A stretch of DNA of 59,707 nt from Porphyra umbilicalis (lineage: Eukaryota; Rhodophyta; Bangiophyceae; Bangiales; Bangiaceae), in assembly GCA_002049455.2 (NCBI GenBank), contig KV919161.1, forward strand, positions 1 to 59,707, written 5' to 3'. Both the position numbers and the translations under genes were made by a program. The stretch's first letter is position 1; each line of letters starts with the position of its first letter. This document shows positions 33,373-43,517 of this stretch, one piece after another. A model generated the notes under the pieces. The model did not search any database and was not told the origin of the DNA. It was given only the letters and a program-made list of their open reading frames with translations.

Positions 33373-34743
33373 TGCTTTTCTCGTTCGTACAATTAGCATG
33401 GGCTACGGCCGTGACGGTCTATCACAGAGAAGACACGTAAAGCACTACCCCTGTATCATAAGATGTTGGAAACAATGATCAGAAGGCCTCTGTAGAATGG
33501 GACAAACACTGTCCCCCCCCTCCCCAACCCCCCCAGAACCTCCAAACTGGGCGATACATACGAGCCCCCGCTGCCATCTGTGGGGACCAAACCTCACCAA
33601 ATTGGACGAGGGGGCAAGAGTGGGACGGCGCCTGTCGCAGGGGGCGGGCGGGCCGTGCGGTAGCGGCGGCGGAGGCGGCCGCAGGTGTGAAAACAGAGGG
33701 GTGGGAGGGGAGGGGGGCGAGGCGGTCTGTTGGTTGAGGGTGGGGATTGGGCGGCGAGGAGAAAGAAGAAAAAAGTAGCCATGGACGTTCCTCTGCTTCA
33801 AGCGCACTCGCTCAAACCCACCGCGGCCGCACGCCACATGCTCCGCCTGCCTGCCTGCCTGTCGCCTACACCCCTCGCAGCGTGACCAAAGCCCCCGCTG
33901 CGACCGCCACGCCACGCCCCGCGCCACCTCGTCTCGCCACGCCCCGCCCCGCCCCACCCGCTGCTCCTCGGCGGCGGGAAGTCCCCCAACAGTTGCTTCC
34001 CTCAACCTCACCCAACGCCCCCCCCCCCGGGGACTGCCACCAATTCCATGCCGTCGGTGCACACGCAGACACGGGGCAGCCCGGCTGGTGTTTCCGCAGC
34101 ACCAACGCGCTGAGTGTCTCGCGGGTGACCAGCTGGTAGTACTTGTCGGTCCTGAGGAAACAAGAGGGAATCTCTGCGTTGGGGTGGGGGGGGGGGGGTC
34201 GGGGGAGAAAAGGGAGGGGGGGGGGCAGGTACGCAGGGGACATGAGGCGCCGCGGTGGCGCAGTGGGGTGGCGGTGCGGGGTGACTAGGTCACCAAATAC
34301 AATGATGAAGGGGCAGAGACGTACAAGAGGCGCGAAAAAAGACTGGGAGGGACACGGACGTGGGGAACGGGGCGCGCGGAAAACAGGGAGGCGGGGAGTG
34401 AGGTGACAAAAAGCGGTGGGGGGGGCGGGGGGGGCGGCGCAACTGCGCCCCCACAAGCCCAGAGAGCTGGGAGCATGCCACCACCGTCCAGAAAGGCCGC
34501 TGGGGGCCTGCGTGTGGCGTGGTCGACCATAGCGCCGGTTCTGTGTGCGCCCGTTGCAAGGTGAGAATGCGCTACGAATGTGCAGATACTCGCGCAAAGA
34601 CCCTGCTCGTTCTCGAGCTAGCATGCCCCTGAGTTCTCCCAAGACTAAAGAGACGCTGCTGAGTCCGTTTCTATTGTCAGAATGAGCACCAGCGGCCAAG
34701 AAGAACAAGAGAAACGGTGTAAAAAAACCGCATCATTTGATGC
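33286..34743. mobile_element. Possible element bounded by 17 bp inverted repeats
   Basis: GCATCAAATGATGCGGT at 33286-33302 is matched by its exact reverse complement at 34727-34743. The same 17 bases also occur in direct orientation at 34749-34765, making a hairpin at the right end. Between them is a GC-rich segment with G runs and no transposase. Sequence on both outer sides encodes a similar peptide (ASNDAV), suggesting the segment split something or that the repeat was duplicated. Confidence 0.4.
34030..34178 (-). other. Possible isolated exon
   Basis: The minus strand has a C-rich, AG-ending stretch (near 34180) followed by a coding-like segment with TDKYYQLVTRETLSALVLR and GCPVSACAPTAWNWWQ. 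It has an exon-like look but no recognised family and no partner exons. Confidence 0.2.
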
Positions 34744-34765
34744 GAATGGCATCAAATGATGCGGT
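34727..34765. repeat. 17 bp inverted repeat, 5 nt loop
   Basis: ACCGCATCATTTGATGC, GAATG, then the exact reverse complement. Marks the right edge of the segment above. Confidence 0.95.
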
Positions 34766-35941
34766 CAGTAGAATAGACACCAATGAGATGCTTGAGGCCA
34801 GCGGCAGTACCACATACAGCACGGGGCATGACGCATTCATGAGCACCAGCACTGATGATGGCATCACGGCCAGCAGCAGTATCAATCTGACACTCAGCAC
34901 GTCCAGCAGTAGCGATGAAGACAGCGGATGGAGCAGCAGCACAGGACGTTTTTTTTGCATTGTCGGTGCTACTGCCAGTCCCGCCGGCACCGACTGGACG
35001 TCCAGTGGCGGAAGGAGCCGAATTGCCACGGAATATCGCTGGAAGGAAGGCACGTATGTCCGGGGGGGCCAAGCCGCCGCTGGCCTCCGCCGACGGCTGC
35101 AAGCACTACAACTCACCCCACTGACCGACCCTCTCCCTCGTCGCGCTTTGGCAACTCTCGATGCGCAGGCCAGAGGAGACGGCAGAAACAACAACATGGT
35201 CATCTGCGACAGCGCCCCGGGCAGTGCCCCTGAGAATGGCAGCAGCAATCAAAGTCGCCCAGGTCATGGCACCACCAATGAGGTGCCAATGGTTTCGGCG
35301 GGCGGGTCTACCAGCAACTCCAACGGTGTCGCAGCCGAGTCTTCGAGCGTTAACACGGACGAGGCAACCCATCTCCTCTCCCGCGTGCACCCGCCGCGGT
35401 GGCACCAGGTTGACGTCCATGAGGCGCATGGTGGTAATCGGGTACGCCGTTGGCGGTGACAGCGCCGGCAGGAAAGCAGTGACGACTACGCCGACGCCGA
35501 TGTCGACGATGGTCCGCCAGCTCCCGACAAAAGCGGACACGGCAGCGATCAGGTGTGTTATGCCGATCGTGACGATGCACGTGTCATTGGTGGCCTTTCG
35601 CTGGCGCCGGAGTCCGGCGGGGTGGACGAAGAGCGCGTCGGCGATGGAAAGGGACGGGGTAGAGATCGTAGGCCAGACCCGCGAGGGGGTAAGCTGGTGC
35701 CAGACAGTGACGCGCAGGACGACCACCAGGTCAGTGACACCGAGCAAGAGGGTCGTGATGGTGCTTGTGAAGTGGGTGGTGCGCCGTCGGCATCTGACAA
35801 TGTGCAGATTGACCACGAGCCGGGCGAAGATGCAGGATAGGGGGATGGTGGTGGTGGGCGCGACATGGGCGGTGGACGCAAGCATCGTATCACAAAGCGG
35901 CCCCGGGCACGTCTTGGACGATCGCACCAACTCCACCAGCC
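34766..35941 (+). other. Ser-rich and acidic coding-like region upstream of the JmjC remnant
   Basis: The frame from 34737 to 35459 is Ser/Thr-rich (TLSTSSSSDEDSGWSSSTG). A different frame from about 35460 to 35840 is acidic (DDYADADVDDGPPAPDKSG, APSASDNVQIDHEPGEDAG). Both look like disordered protein and may be the N-terminal part of the JmjC gene, joined by introns or broken by frameshifts. I cannot place the joins. Confidence 0.3.
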
Positions 35942-37198
35942 GTGGAAGTCCCTGTGACGGAGGTTAATTGCGTTCCCAGTTACGGGCTGCAATACTTAAT
36001 TCGCACAAACATGCCATCGATCAAAACTTGCGGTGCTCACGTGTTCCGGATTGCCACAAGCATTCGACCCCGCCCAAGTTCAATCCCAACACGAGGACAA
36101 GTTTGGGTGGGAGTGCAGAGCTACCCTCAGCGACCCACTTGCGTCAGTTCGCGCTTTTTCGGCCGCCATGCGGCCCCAAAATGCCCAGCCAGGAGACTAG
36201 ATCAGCTCCTCCCTCAGGTTGGCGGCAAGTGGATGTCATTCGGACAGCTGACCAGGAAATCCTGCACCAGCACGAAGCAGGCGTATTCCGAGGCGACTTC
36301 AGCGCGCTTCGTGGCTACCATAAATGACCAAAGTGCCACGAGACGAGTGGTGCGCGACTCGGAAGGGATGGTATCATGGATGTTACCTCGATCGAATTCA
36401 AATGCCATTGAGGTCTATTACGCAACTAATATCCCCCCGGAGAACAATGACGGCCTCGGAAGGAGCCGCGGGGATGCCGCCTGTACCATGAAAGGGCCGC
36501 CTCTAACAGTCGACGACCGTCTCGACAGCCCTCGAGTCCTACACATGCAGGGCATGGCTCGCAGCTTGTCGACCTATGTGGGTGTCAACACCAATCTGTG
36601 CTACCAAGGAACTGTTGGGTCTGTTTTCAACTGGCACAAGGAGGATAGCAACTTGCTGTCCGTCTCCTTTCTGCAGATGCCGATAAGGTGTGGTTCTTTG
36701 TACCCAAGAGTGAATGCAACGCAGTTGAGAAGCTGTTGCTGGACTTTATGGATCCTTGCCTCCAGAAGGCGGCCGACATGAACGTCTGGAAGGTCCTCGA
36801 GCAGAAGGCCATCACTTTTCCCGCAACATGTTTCCTCAAGAATGGAATCCGCGTCTACTTCCATGAAATGCGCGTTGGCGACATGGTGGTGACAGGACCT
36901 GGGGGGCTACATGGCGGGTACAATCGAGGAGTGAGCCGAGCCTCTGCTGTCAACTACGCATGCCTGGCGTGGCTTCGAGTTTGGGATAGCCCACGCGGCG
37001 GGGGCGCGAAGCAACCAGTGTCAAGCTCCGTTCCCGCTTGAGAAGCTGATTGTGATCTCATGCCACCTGCTTGTGGACGGTCAGTGGTGGTGGGGAAGCA
37101 CCGCTGTCTTGAAGGCGGGCCATCCTGACGCATTTGCGAAAGACTTGCGCGTGCTCGTCATCTTCCTATCTGAGCAAGTCGTGGAAGTACTTTCGTGA
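35942..37198 (+). pseudogene. JmjC-domain protein, frame broken twice
   Basis: JmjC proteins are Fe(II)/2-oxoglutarate dioxygenases, many of them histone demethylases. The first frame gives STYVGVNTNLCYQGTVGSVF followed by NWHKEDSNLLSVSFL, with the iron-binding HxE at about 36635-36643. One base appears lost at about 36680, and the domain continues in the next frame: KVWFFVPKSECNAVEKLL, GIRVYFHEMRVGDMVVTG, and PGGLHGGYNRG with the distal His, then AVNYACLAWL. An extra base near 36979 shifts the end to a third frame (HAAGARSNQCQAPFPLEK) with stop TGA near 37198. Neither break lies in a long homopolymer, which argues for a genuine pseudogene. All three metal ligands are still encoded. It is downstream of the Ulp1-like remnant and could be part of the same element. 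Confidence 0.7.
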
Positions 37199-37966
37199 CG
37201 AGCCTTACCTGTTGCACACAGCTGGTTTGGATCCAGCTTCGAGGCCGTGAGCCTATCGGAAGCTTCAGTTCCCGTTCAGGAGTTCGTTGCGTTTCGGGCC
37301 ACACAGACGGAATTTGAAGGCCATCCCAATGACTACTACACGGACACAACTGGAGATGGCGCTCTGTGCTTCTGCTGCGGCGCTGCAGCCTGGCTGACCG
37401 TTATTGTGCGTCTTCGCTGAATTGACACGTACGAGCCAAGCAGCATAGCCCTTGCGCCCCGCTGTTGTTGGCGTTGCGCGTCCGAACAGTACTGGTCCGG
37501 CCATTGGAAGCTCACGGAGACTGCCACTGCTGAGGAAAGGGACCAACACAGTCCATTGATGATGTACCGCCTATCCGGGCGGGCGGCTCATGTTCTGCTT
37601 TCGAGGTTGAGGCTCTTTTTGCCAGGTGCAGGGCAAGAGCAGTGATGGTATGGCTGATGAGGTGGAATACACTTGCTTTGAACACATTGTTTTTCTTGTC
37701 TACCTGCATTTTTTCCATGGAGCCGCTTTTTTTCTTGCATGTTGATCAATAGCTCTCTTGCAGGCTCATTTTTCGGAACTATTTAGTAAGTCTACTTTTC
37801 TGCCCCTTGCAAAGGGGTATTGTGTGTTCAAGCATATGATATCGTTGGCCTTCATGCGAGAACCACACAAGGACAGTTTTTAATACTACTGCTAGACGAC
37901 CCAATCCAGACATCAGGGTAAACACTGTACCAGCACTCGTGTTGTCTGCCTGAAAATTCTTCGTCG
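37199..37966. other. No gene recognised
   Basis: Moderate GC between the JmjC remnant and the end of the minus-strand transposon gene. No repeat or ORF stands out. Confidence 0.4.
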
Positions 37967-39640
37967 CTAGCCGCACTTGAAGAGGAAGCCGCAGCGCTTG
38001 TAAAAGAGGAGCCGGCGAGTTCCAACGGGCAAGACACATGCCAGCTCCGTGACTGCTTCCTCAGGAAGGAGCTCCAGATCCTCTGGCGTGGCATTCAAGA
38101 CCTCAAATGGTTGGCCATTTGGTTCTGTGGTGTTTGTATTTTTGAAGGACCAAGCCGCACAGCAGAAGTGCAGCTTGTCATCAATAGACCAGATGGAGCG
38201 TTCGTGAAGGAAGCGCTTCTGTTGGTCCCAAGCTCCATTGTTCTCTCCTGTTGGTCGCACGTACACTGTACTTCCCGAGCGCGCAGTGAACCTCTTCTTC
38301 TGGTTCTTCGCTGTCTTCCTGAAGCGAAGGTCCACCCCAGCCCTGACATCTATCCGTAATGACTCAGGAGCCTATCCATGAACCTGACGACCTGCTCTCC
38401 CTACAATTTCTTGCTCTGCTACAGCGAACACACCGGCAGCCAAGAGATCCTGACTCACTGCCTTCACCAACGATTCCTTTTGATTGAGGAACCACGACCT
38501 GCATAGGCCGTGCTTTTCGGGCTGTGACACGGCACGCGAGATGAGCTCTGCGTCTCGCCAATAGTTCATCGAGTGGTCCGCGGAGTTGTGGCCATTGCTA
38601 CGCAGAACTGCGTGCTTTGACACCGGATGGAACTTCTCAAATATAAGCTCGCACATGGATCGCCCAAGCTGTATGAGGGGAAGGAACCGATATATATGAG
38701 CTCGAGGAAACGATGAAAGGTTGGCTTCTCCCAGATTTTCCCAAACACTGATAGGGATATAATGTCCTGCATCACCTGCTCTCCTAGCTAGGCGCTGCAG
38801 ATCCTTCACAGTTTTCTTTGTCTTAACGGCATGCTCTCCGTCAGAAGCTATGCTAGGGCGGTACAACAGAGTCGACGCACATCCTCGTAGCGACAGTAGT
38901 GCCCGGAGGAGTGCCGCTTAGTGCGGCAATGTAGTGCTTCCCATCAGTATGGATTTCAGTACTGTCGGGGTCACAGTAAAAAGGACGGCGTAGTCTGACA
39001 TTGAGAGTGTCGTTCCCCCCGTCTTCTCGAACTCGAAAGTGGTCAAAACAGTGTACGTAGGTACGTGTGCGGCACACGCTCGTCCCGGCCGCCCCAGGAG
39101 GTCCCGCTGTTCAACTGAGAGCGCGCCATAAGCCTCCTCAAGAAGCTGCGACGCCATGCCGTAGTATATTAGATGGGATGGCGCTGCGATGACATGCTCA
39201 TGGACATCAAAAGACCCAGGCCCTCTCCCTTCCGTCAACCGTAAGAAGTCGTCGCCAACACCAACTTTCGCGCCATTCAGTAGAAGGGCGCACTTCATGG
39301 CCGCTGTAGAAATGTTGGAACATCCCTTGACTCTCGAAATGATGGCGGACGTGCGCTCCTGTGTGCAAGCGAAGCGGACGTCTCTGACGTCGAACGCATC
39401 CACACTGCTCTTGGCCCGATCCCGCCGCTCCGTCCTCGTCTTTGGCTGAACAATGTTACAGCTAGTGCAGTGCTCGGTACCACTCGCTCCAATGGAGCTA
39501 GAGTACTTAGCAGCCACTGGAAAGTCAAACAGCCCCATGTACGGAAAAACGTGTACAAGAACATCTTGCTTGATGACAGCGTCATACACAACGACACTTT
39601 CTTTTTCAGTGATATCAAGTCTTCCACAATGGTCTTCGCG
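37967..39640 (-). pseudogene. Downstream part of the tnp2-like transposon gene, fragmented
   Basis: Three successive minus-strand blocks continue the gene that starts at 40992. The block at about 38918-39640 has VHVFPYMGLFDFPVAAKYSS, a Cys pair EHCTSCNIVQPKT, VRDVRFACTQERTSAII and PGSFDVHEHVIAAPSH, then GGTTLSMSDYAVLFTVTP. The block at 38372-38866 has LQRLARRAGDAGHYIPISVW and LIQLGRSMCELIFEKFHPVS. The block at 37967-38335 has RPTGENNGAWDQQKRFLHE and LNATPEDLELLPEEAVTEL, with stop at 37967. Similar order (Cys-x2-Cys, then a helical region, then a C-terminal domain) is seen in tnp2/CACTA-type transposases, but I cannot place catalytic residues. Gaps could be introns; at least one frame change near 39600 looks like a lesion. 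Confidence 0.4.
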
Positions 39641-39675
39641 ACTGGGCCGGCGTCTGCTCCAGGAAGAAGGTAAGT

Positions 39676-40992
39676 CTAAGGCCGCACGGACTGCCTCCTG
39701 TTCTCCAGAGTAATGGACGCGTACGCACCGTACAGGCCCATGACGTTTCCTTGTCGGCGCTTGTGGATCGCATACTCGTCACCATACAACGATACATACA
39801 CGGCGTACGGATCCTTTTCCGGTACGGACAGTGACGGCTTCTCTGCTGCTTGTAGCAGCTTGAGAGGCTCTGAACCTGGCAGCAGGCACCACGCGCCGGG
39901 CTCTTCGCCATCAGGCTCCATTGGAGTTTCAATGTACACACTTCCTGCACGCACAAATCGGAGAGTGAATAAACCGCCCTCCGAGAAGCATTCCCGCAGA
40001 TGAGGAGGGATCACAGAGTTCTCTCTCAGCGTGAAAGATGCCATGAAGTCACCAACTCGAAGCGCATCTGGTGGAGCGTACGAGCCCGGGCTGATAGTGA
40101 TTTGACCAAGCTCCGCGATGCCAGTGCTCTGCAGCGTTGCAGTTCTCTGCTGCGATGCTGTGCAGTCGACAGTCGCCACACAACAGATCGTATACAGAGT
40201 GCCACCTAGCCTGAAGCTATTATTAGCGTCAAAGTGTGATGGGTCTCGTGCGACAACTGTTTGAAAGAACTCCGTCGGGCGCTCGAGCGTTCCAAGTCGT
40301 GCGTCCCCAGACTGGTGGAAAAACGATGCGGTGACACCTTCGGCGATGTCTCTTATAATGTGGTCGGAAAAAGGAGTGTAGAAGACGCTGCAATCTGGTA
40401 ACCGGCGGGGATCTTTGACTTTCCCTATAGGGACGTAGCGAGAGGTTCTCACCTCTTTAACGGGTGCAGCGAAACGCATCATCTCCTTTCGGATCTTGTG
40501 GAGGAGAAAGCGTGAAGGCCACGGTTCCACGGGCTCGAAAGCGGTTTCTGCTTCACGCATGACGTCGTACTGTCTTTTAGAAACGCGGGAGCGACCGAAG
40601 AGATACCCGAAGCAGGCAAACTCGCGACGCGAGGAGAAGCCGCCCGCGGGTTGTTCCTCGTCAGAAGAAAATTCCATGTCATCAGCTCCGCTCCAATCAG
40701 CCACGCCGTCCGACAAAGCCGATGTGTCAGAGGATTCACCGCCCTCAGAGTCCGAGTCGCTGCCACCCAATAAGGGGACGCCAACGGGGGTGCGAAAGCC
40801 TGGGTCGTTTGTTGGATCTGACCTGTATTGTTCGGCTGGTCGAGTCTGGCCCGAACGACTGACTGCAGCACCACTCTGCCCAGGAACTGCTCCCGCACCA
40901 CGTTCTAAAGCTATGGGAGCGATGTGAGGTAGAAGCGCAGCACTAAAGTTGAAGTACGCCGGTAGACGCTTTCGTCGCTTATGGCTAGGCAT
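39676..40992 (-). CDS. First coding block of a tnp2-like (CACTA-type?) transposon protein
   Basis: 438 aa of open frame from the ATG at 40990-40992 in good context (GGCACC-ATG). The frame is open further upstream to 41283, but this Met begins a basic start (PSHKRRKRLPAYF). The N-terminal third is charged and disordered (GSDSDSEGGESSDTSALSD, DDMEFSSDEEQPAGGFSSR). The rest is globular: REFACFGYLFGRSRVSKRQY, ASFFHQSGDARLGTLERP, LGGTLYTICCVATVDCTAS, and at the end DEYAIHKRRQGNVMGLYGAY. The last motif resembles the region where tnp2-type transposases have their KKR....G.Y segment. No stop or frameshift occurs in this block, in contrast to the following blocks. Assignment to the tnp2/CACTA group is inference from layout. 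Confidence 0.5.
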   Translation of the reverse strand: MPSHKRRKRLPAYFNFSAALLPHIAPIALERGAGAVPGQSGAAVSRSGQTRPAEQYRSDPTNDPGFRTPVGVPLLGGSDSDSEGGESSDTSALSDGVADWSGADDMEFSSDEEQPAGGFSSRREFACFGYLFGRSRVSKRQYDVMREAETAFEPVEPWPSRFLLHKIRKEMMRFAAPVKEVRTSRYVPIGKVKDPRRLPDCSVFYTPFSDHIIRDIAEGVTASFFHQSGDARLGTLERPTEFFQTVVARDPSHFDANNSFRLGGTLYTICCVATVDCTASQQRTATLQSTGIAELGQITISPGSYAPPDALRVGDFMASFTLRENSVIPPHLRECFSEGGLFTLRFVRAGSVYIETPMEPDGEEPGAWCLLPGSEPLKLLQAAEKPSLSVPEKDPYAVYVSLYGDEYAIHKRRQGNVMGLYGAYASITLENRRQSVRP

Positions 40993-41552
40993 GGTGCCCT
41001 GGCGAGTGACTGAGTGGTAAGGAGGTACCTGGAGACAGTCGCAAGCGCAGGCAAGCGCACTGGCCTTAGCAGACCCCGAAACTGGGAAAGGCGACTTGGG
41101 ACATCGCAAGCGAGATGTGCTCGCCGCTCTGCCGTCGCCATCTCCCGCTGTATGGTGCTGCCACCACCCGCACGCAAGAGATACTGTTCCCGGCTTTTGT
41201 TGAGGAACATTCGAGTTGCAATATTTTTGTTCTTTCCTAGCTCTCAGGTGCCTATATGTCTTTGCAGACACTTCGTCGATCACTTCAGATGTTCACGTTT
41301 ACGCCCCTGTGTGAGCATGCTCGGGGATTGTGTCCGAAGATATCCGACAGTACGCTTTATTTTCTTTCCTTTTAAAAGTCGGCGAGACTGTCTTTTTTGT
41401 TCGCACACTTGCCGTCGCACAGGATTTCTCCGAGAACACGACAGAGGCTCATTCTTGGGCCTATAGCGGAAATATTCCGGAAATTATCTGGCGTTTTATC
41501 CTGCAGCTTTCCACACGTTTATCCCGCAATCCATCTCGGCGGTCATCCCAAG
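40993..41552. other. Upstream region of the tnp2-like gene
   Basis: Moderate GC, possible promoter side. CACTA-type terminal motifs were sought and not found. Confidence 0.35.
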
Positions 41553-42271
41553 TAGGCTTGTATTTCACGCCCCCGAACCCAGGGCGTGTGGGCGTGTCAC
41601 GCCCGATCACGCCCGATCACGCCCTAATCACGCCCCTTTTGGGGGCGTGAACACGCACAGGTAGCACCCATTGTAAGCGAATCTACTTGTTCCTTCATCA
41701 TGTAGCACCCCTTTCGGACTGGCGACGATCAATGTGAACTGCTTTGGGGCTGTATAGAACCAATCAATCACAGACCGAAGGCTGCCTTGGCATCCTTCAA
41801 GTACGACTCTATGTCAAAGAGGTTGAAGGGGAAGCCGCGTGGCTTCGCCCCATGGACGGGAGGGGGGGGAATTTCGACGATGGTCGGCGGCCAGGCAGTC
41901 TCGGCATCACTGTCGCTGTAGAGCAGAGGCAACTGCAGAAGCAGAAGCTGCCGTCGCAGCCGCAGCCACCGACGCAGACAATGTGGGAGGGGCACCCGTC
42001 TGGGAGGGGGCCAACCCCGTGGCGCTTGGGGTGGCGTGCGAGGGCTGGTGGGCTGATCGTCTTGGGCCGCAGCAGTGCGCCCCCGCCCACGGTCCAGTGC
42101 ATTGGATTGCACTATGTTAAGTTCGTCGGCGGCGTAATTTTTCTATGAGATCACGCCCCAGTTCACGCCCTTTTCTGCTTGGGCGGGATAAGTGATCACG
42201 TTAAAAAACGTGCTTGCGATCACGTAAAACGTGACTTCCCAATCACGTCAAGGGCGTGAAGTACAAGCCTA
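41553..42271. mobile_element. Complete hAT-type MITE with ~20 bp TIRs and an 8 bp target duplication
   Basis: The left end begins TAGGCTTGTATTTCACGCCC. The right end read on the minus strand begins TAGGCTTGTACTTCACGCCC. The bases directly outside are ATCCCAAG on the left and ATCCCAGG on the right, a 7-of-8 match of the length expected for hAT elements. Subterminal sequence is packed with ATCACG/CGTGAT words, plausible transposase-binding repeats. No transposase is encoded. Partial relatives lie at 604-640 with 1415-1475, and at 11594-11998. A dead hAT transposase is at 23311-25342, but I cannot show that it belongs to this family. Confidence 0.85.
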
Positions 42272-42548
42272 ATCCCAGGGCCTGTTTTCTTACCTTCGCG
42301 CAATCAGGCCTGTGGATGATTCGCTCGTCTATCCAATATGTGGCAAGTTAGCGCTTCCGTGCTTCGTCCGTGCTTCGTCCGCAAGTCCATCCGGAGAATG
42401 GTCTGGCAATTGCGTCATCTTAAGTTTGGAATCTTCCATGGGACTACTCATTCGAACGATCCCATGCTTGTCTGAAGCTGAACTAGGGATATTTTCGAGG
42501 TTGTCTCCCATCCCATCCTGACGTGAACCTGAGATCAACCTGGCCAAT

Positions 42549-43179
42549 TCCAGGCACGTGCGTGCAATACCCTGGCCTTCAGAGCGGTGGCGCGCTTGGC
42601 GACGCATCGACACCGGGCACGCCGGCCGACTCCATAGCCGCGAGCGCGCATGGGGGCACGCACAGCCACGTTGCCGTGGCGGGGGAAACGTGGGGCGGGA
42701 AAAAGGGTGCCGCCGCCGGCACCGTAACGGCGGCGGCTCGCCGGCGTCGCGCGACGCCGACGGGAGGGACCTTCACTCCGCCGCGCAGCGCACCTCTAAA
42801 CGCGCCGCTAGATGGCAGGCCGACGGGCCGCCGCAACAGAAGCCGGTGCGCAGGCACGATCACCCGCGGGTCATCGCGGGCGCGTTCAACCCCCGTAGTC
42901 GCTGCGCGCGGTCGCCGCGCCCAACTCGGGGCGGTGGGGGGTGATAGGGGGGCAGGCACCGTCCGGGCCCTGTGACCCTTGTGGCAGGACAGTCCTTCTC
43001 AGCCACGTAATTCTATTCGCTTTTAGCGTCATCGCGACCCTTCCAACGTCGACACGCCCTCAGATCCCTGAGGACACGAATGCAGACTGCCACCTCTGAA
43101 ACGGAGAGCACGTCCCGTGATCTAAGTATATGTGTGCATCACTACACTTTGAGAGCACCCTGTCCTAAAGGCCAGGGAA
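42549..43179 (+). mobile_element. Dispersed ~0.63 kb element, copy C
   Basis: Same ends and full-length similarity to copies A (1771-2394) and B (18689-19318). Closer to B at several interior indels (for example the extra GACCCTTCCAA near 43035, missing in A). Confidence 0.75.
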
Positions 43180-43309
43180 ATCGTTCGGATGATTCCTCAC
43201 CTATTTCAATCCGGGCTCCGGAATATTTTAAGGAAGAGGTCCCGTCCCACTGTGTCGTCCGACGCAGCGCGGATGTCGACGGGATTGCGGGCTGACGACG
43301 TGGTGCTGT

Positions 43310-43440
43310 GGGTCGGGGAGGTGGCGGCCCCCGACGGAGCATGGGCGTTGCAGGGTGTAGGGGCTGGAGGAAGAGCTGCGTGTCTTTTGGGGGTACGTTG
43401 ACCATGGGGAGCCGGTCGGGGTCGGAGGGTGCTCGGTGGT
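43310..43440 (-). repeat. ~130 bp repeat shared with 57701-57830
   Basis: Reverse complement of this segment matches 57701-57830 closely. Both can encode TQLFLQPLHPATP, with a substitution pattern that does not establish coding. Probably part of a larger dispersed repeat. Confidence 0.7.
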
Positions 43441-43517
43441 TTTGGTGTCGCGCAACGCGGTTTGCGTCGCGCGGTTGCTGACCTTCATGTGGGCGGTCTT
43501 ATGTAGGAACCTGTGCG

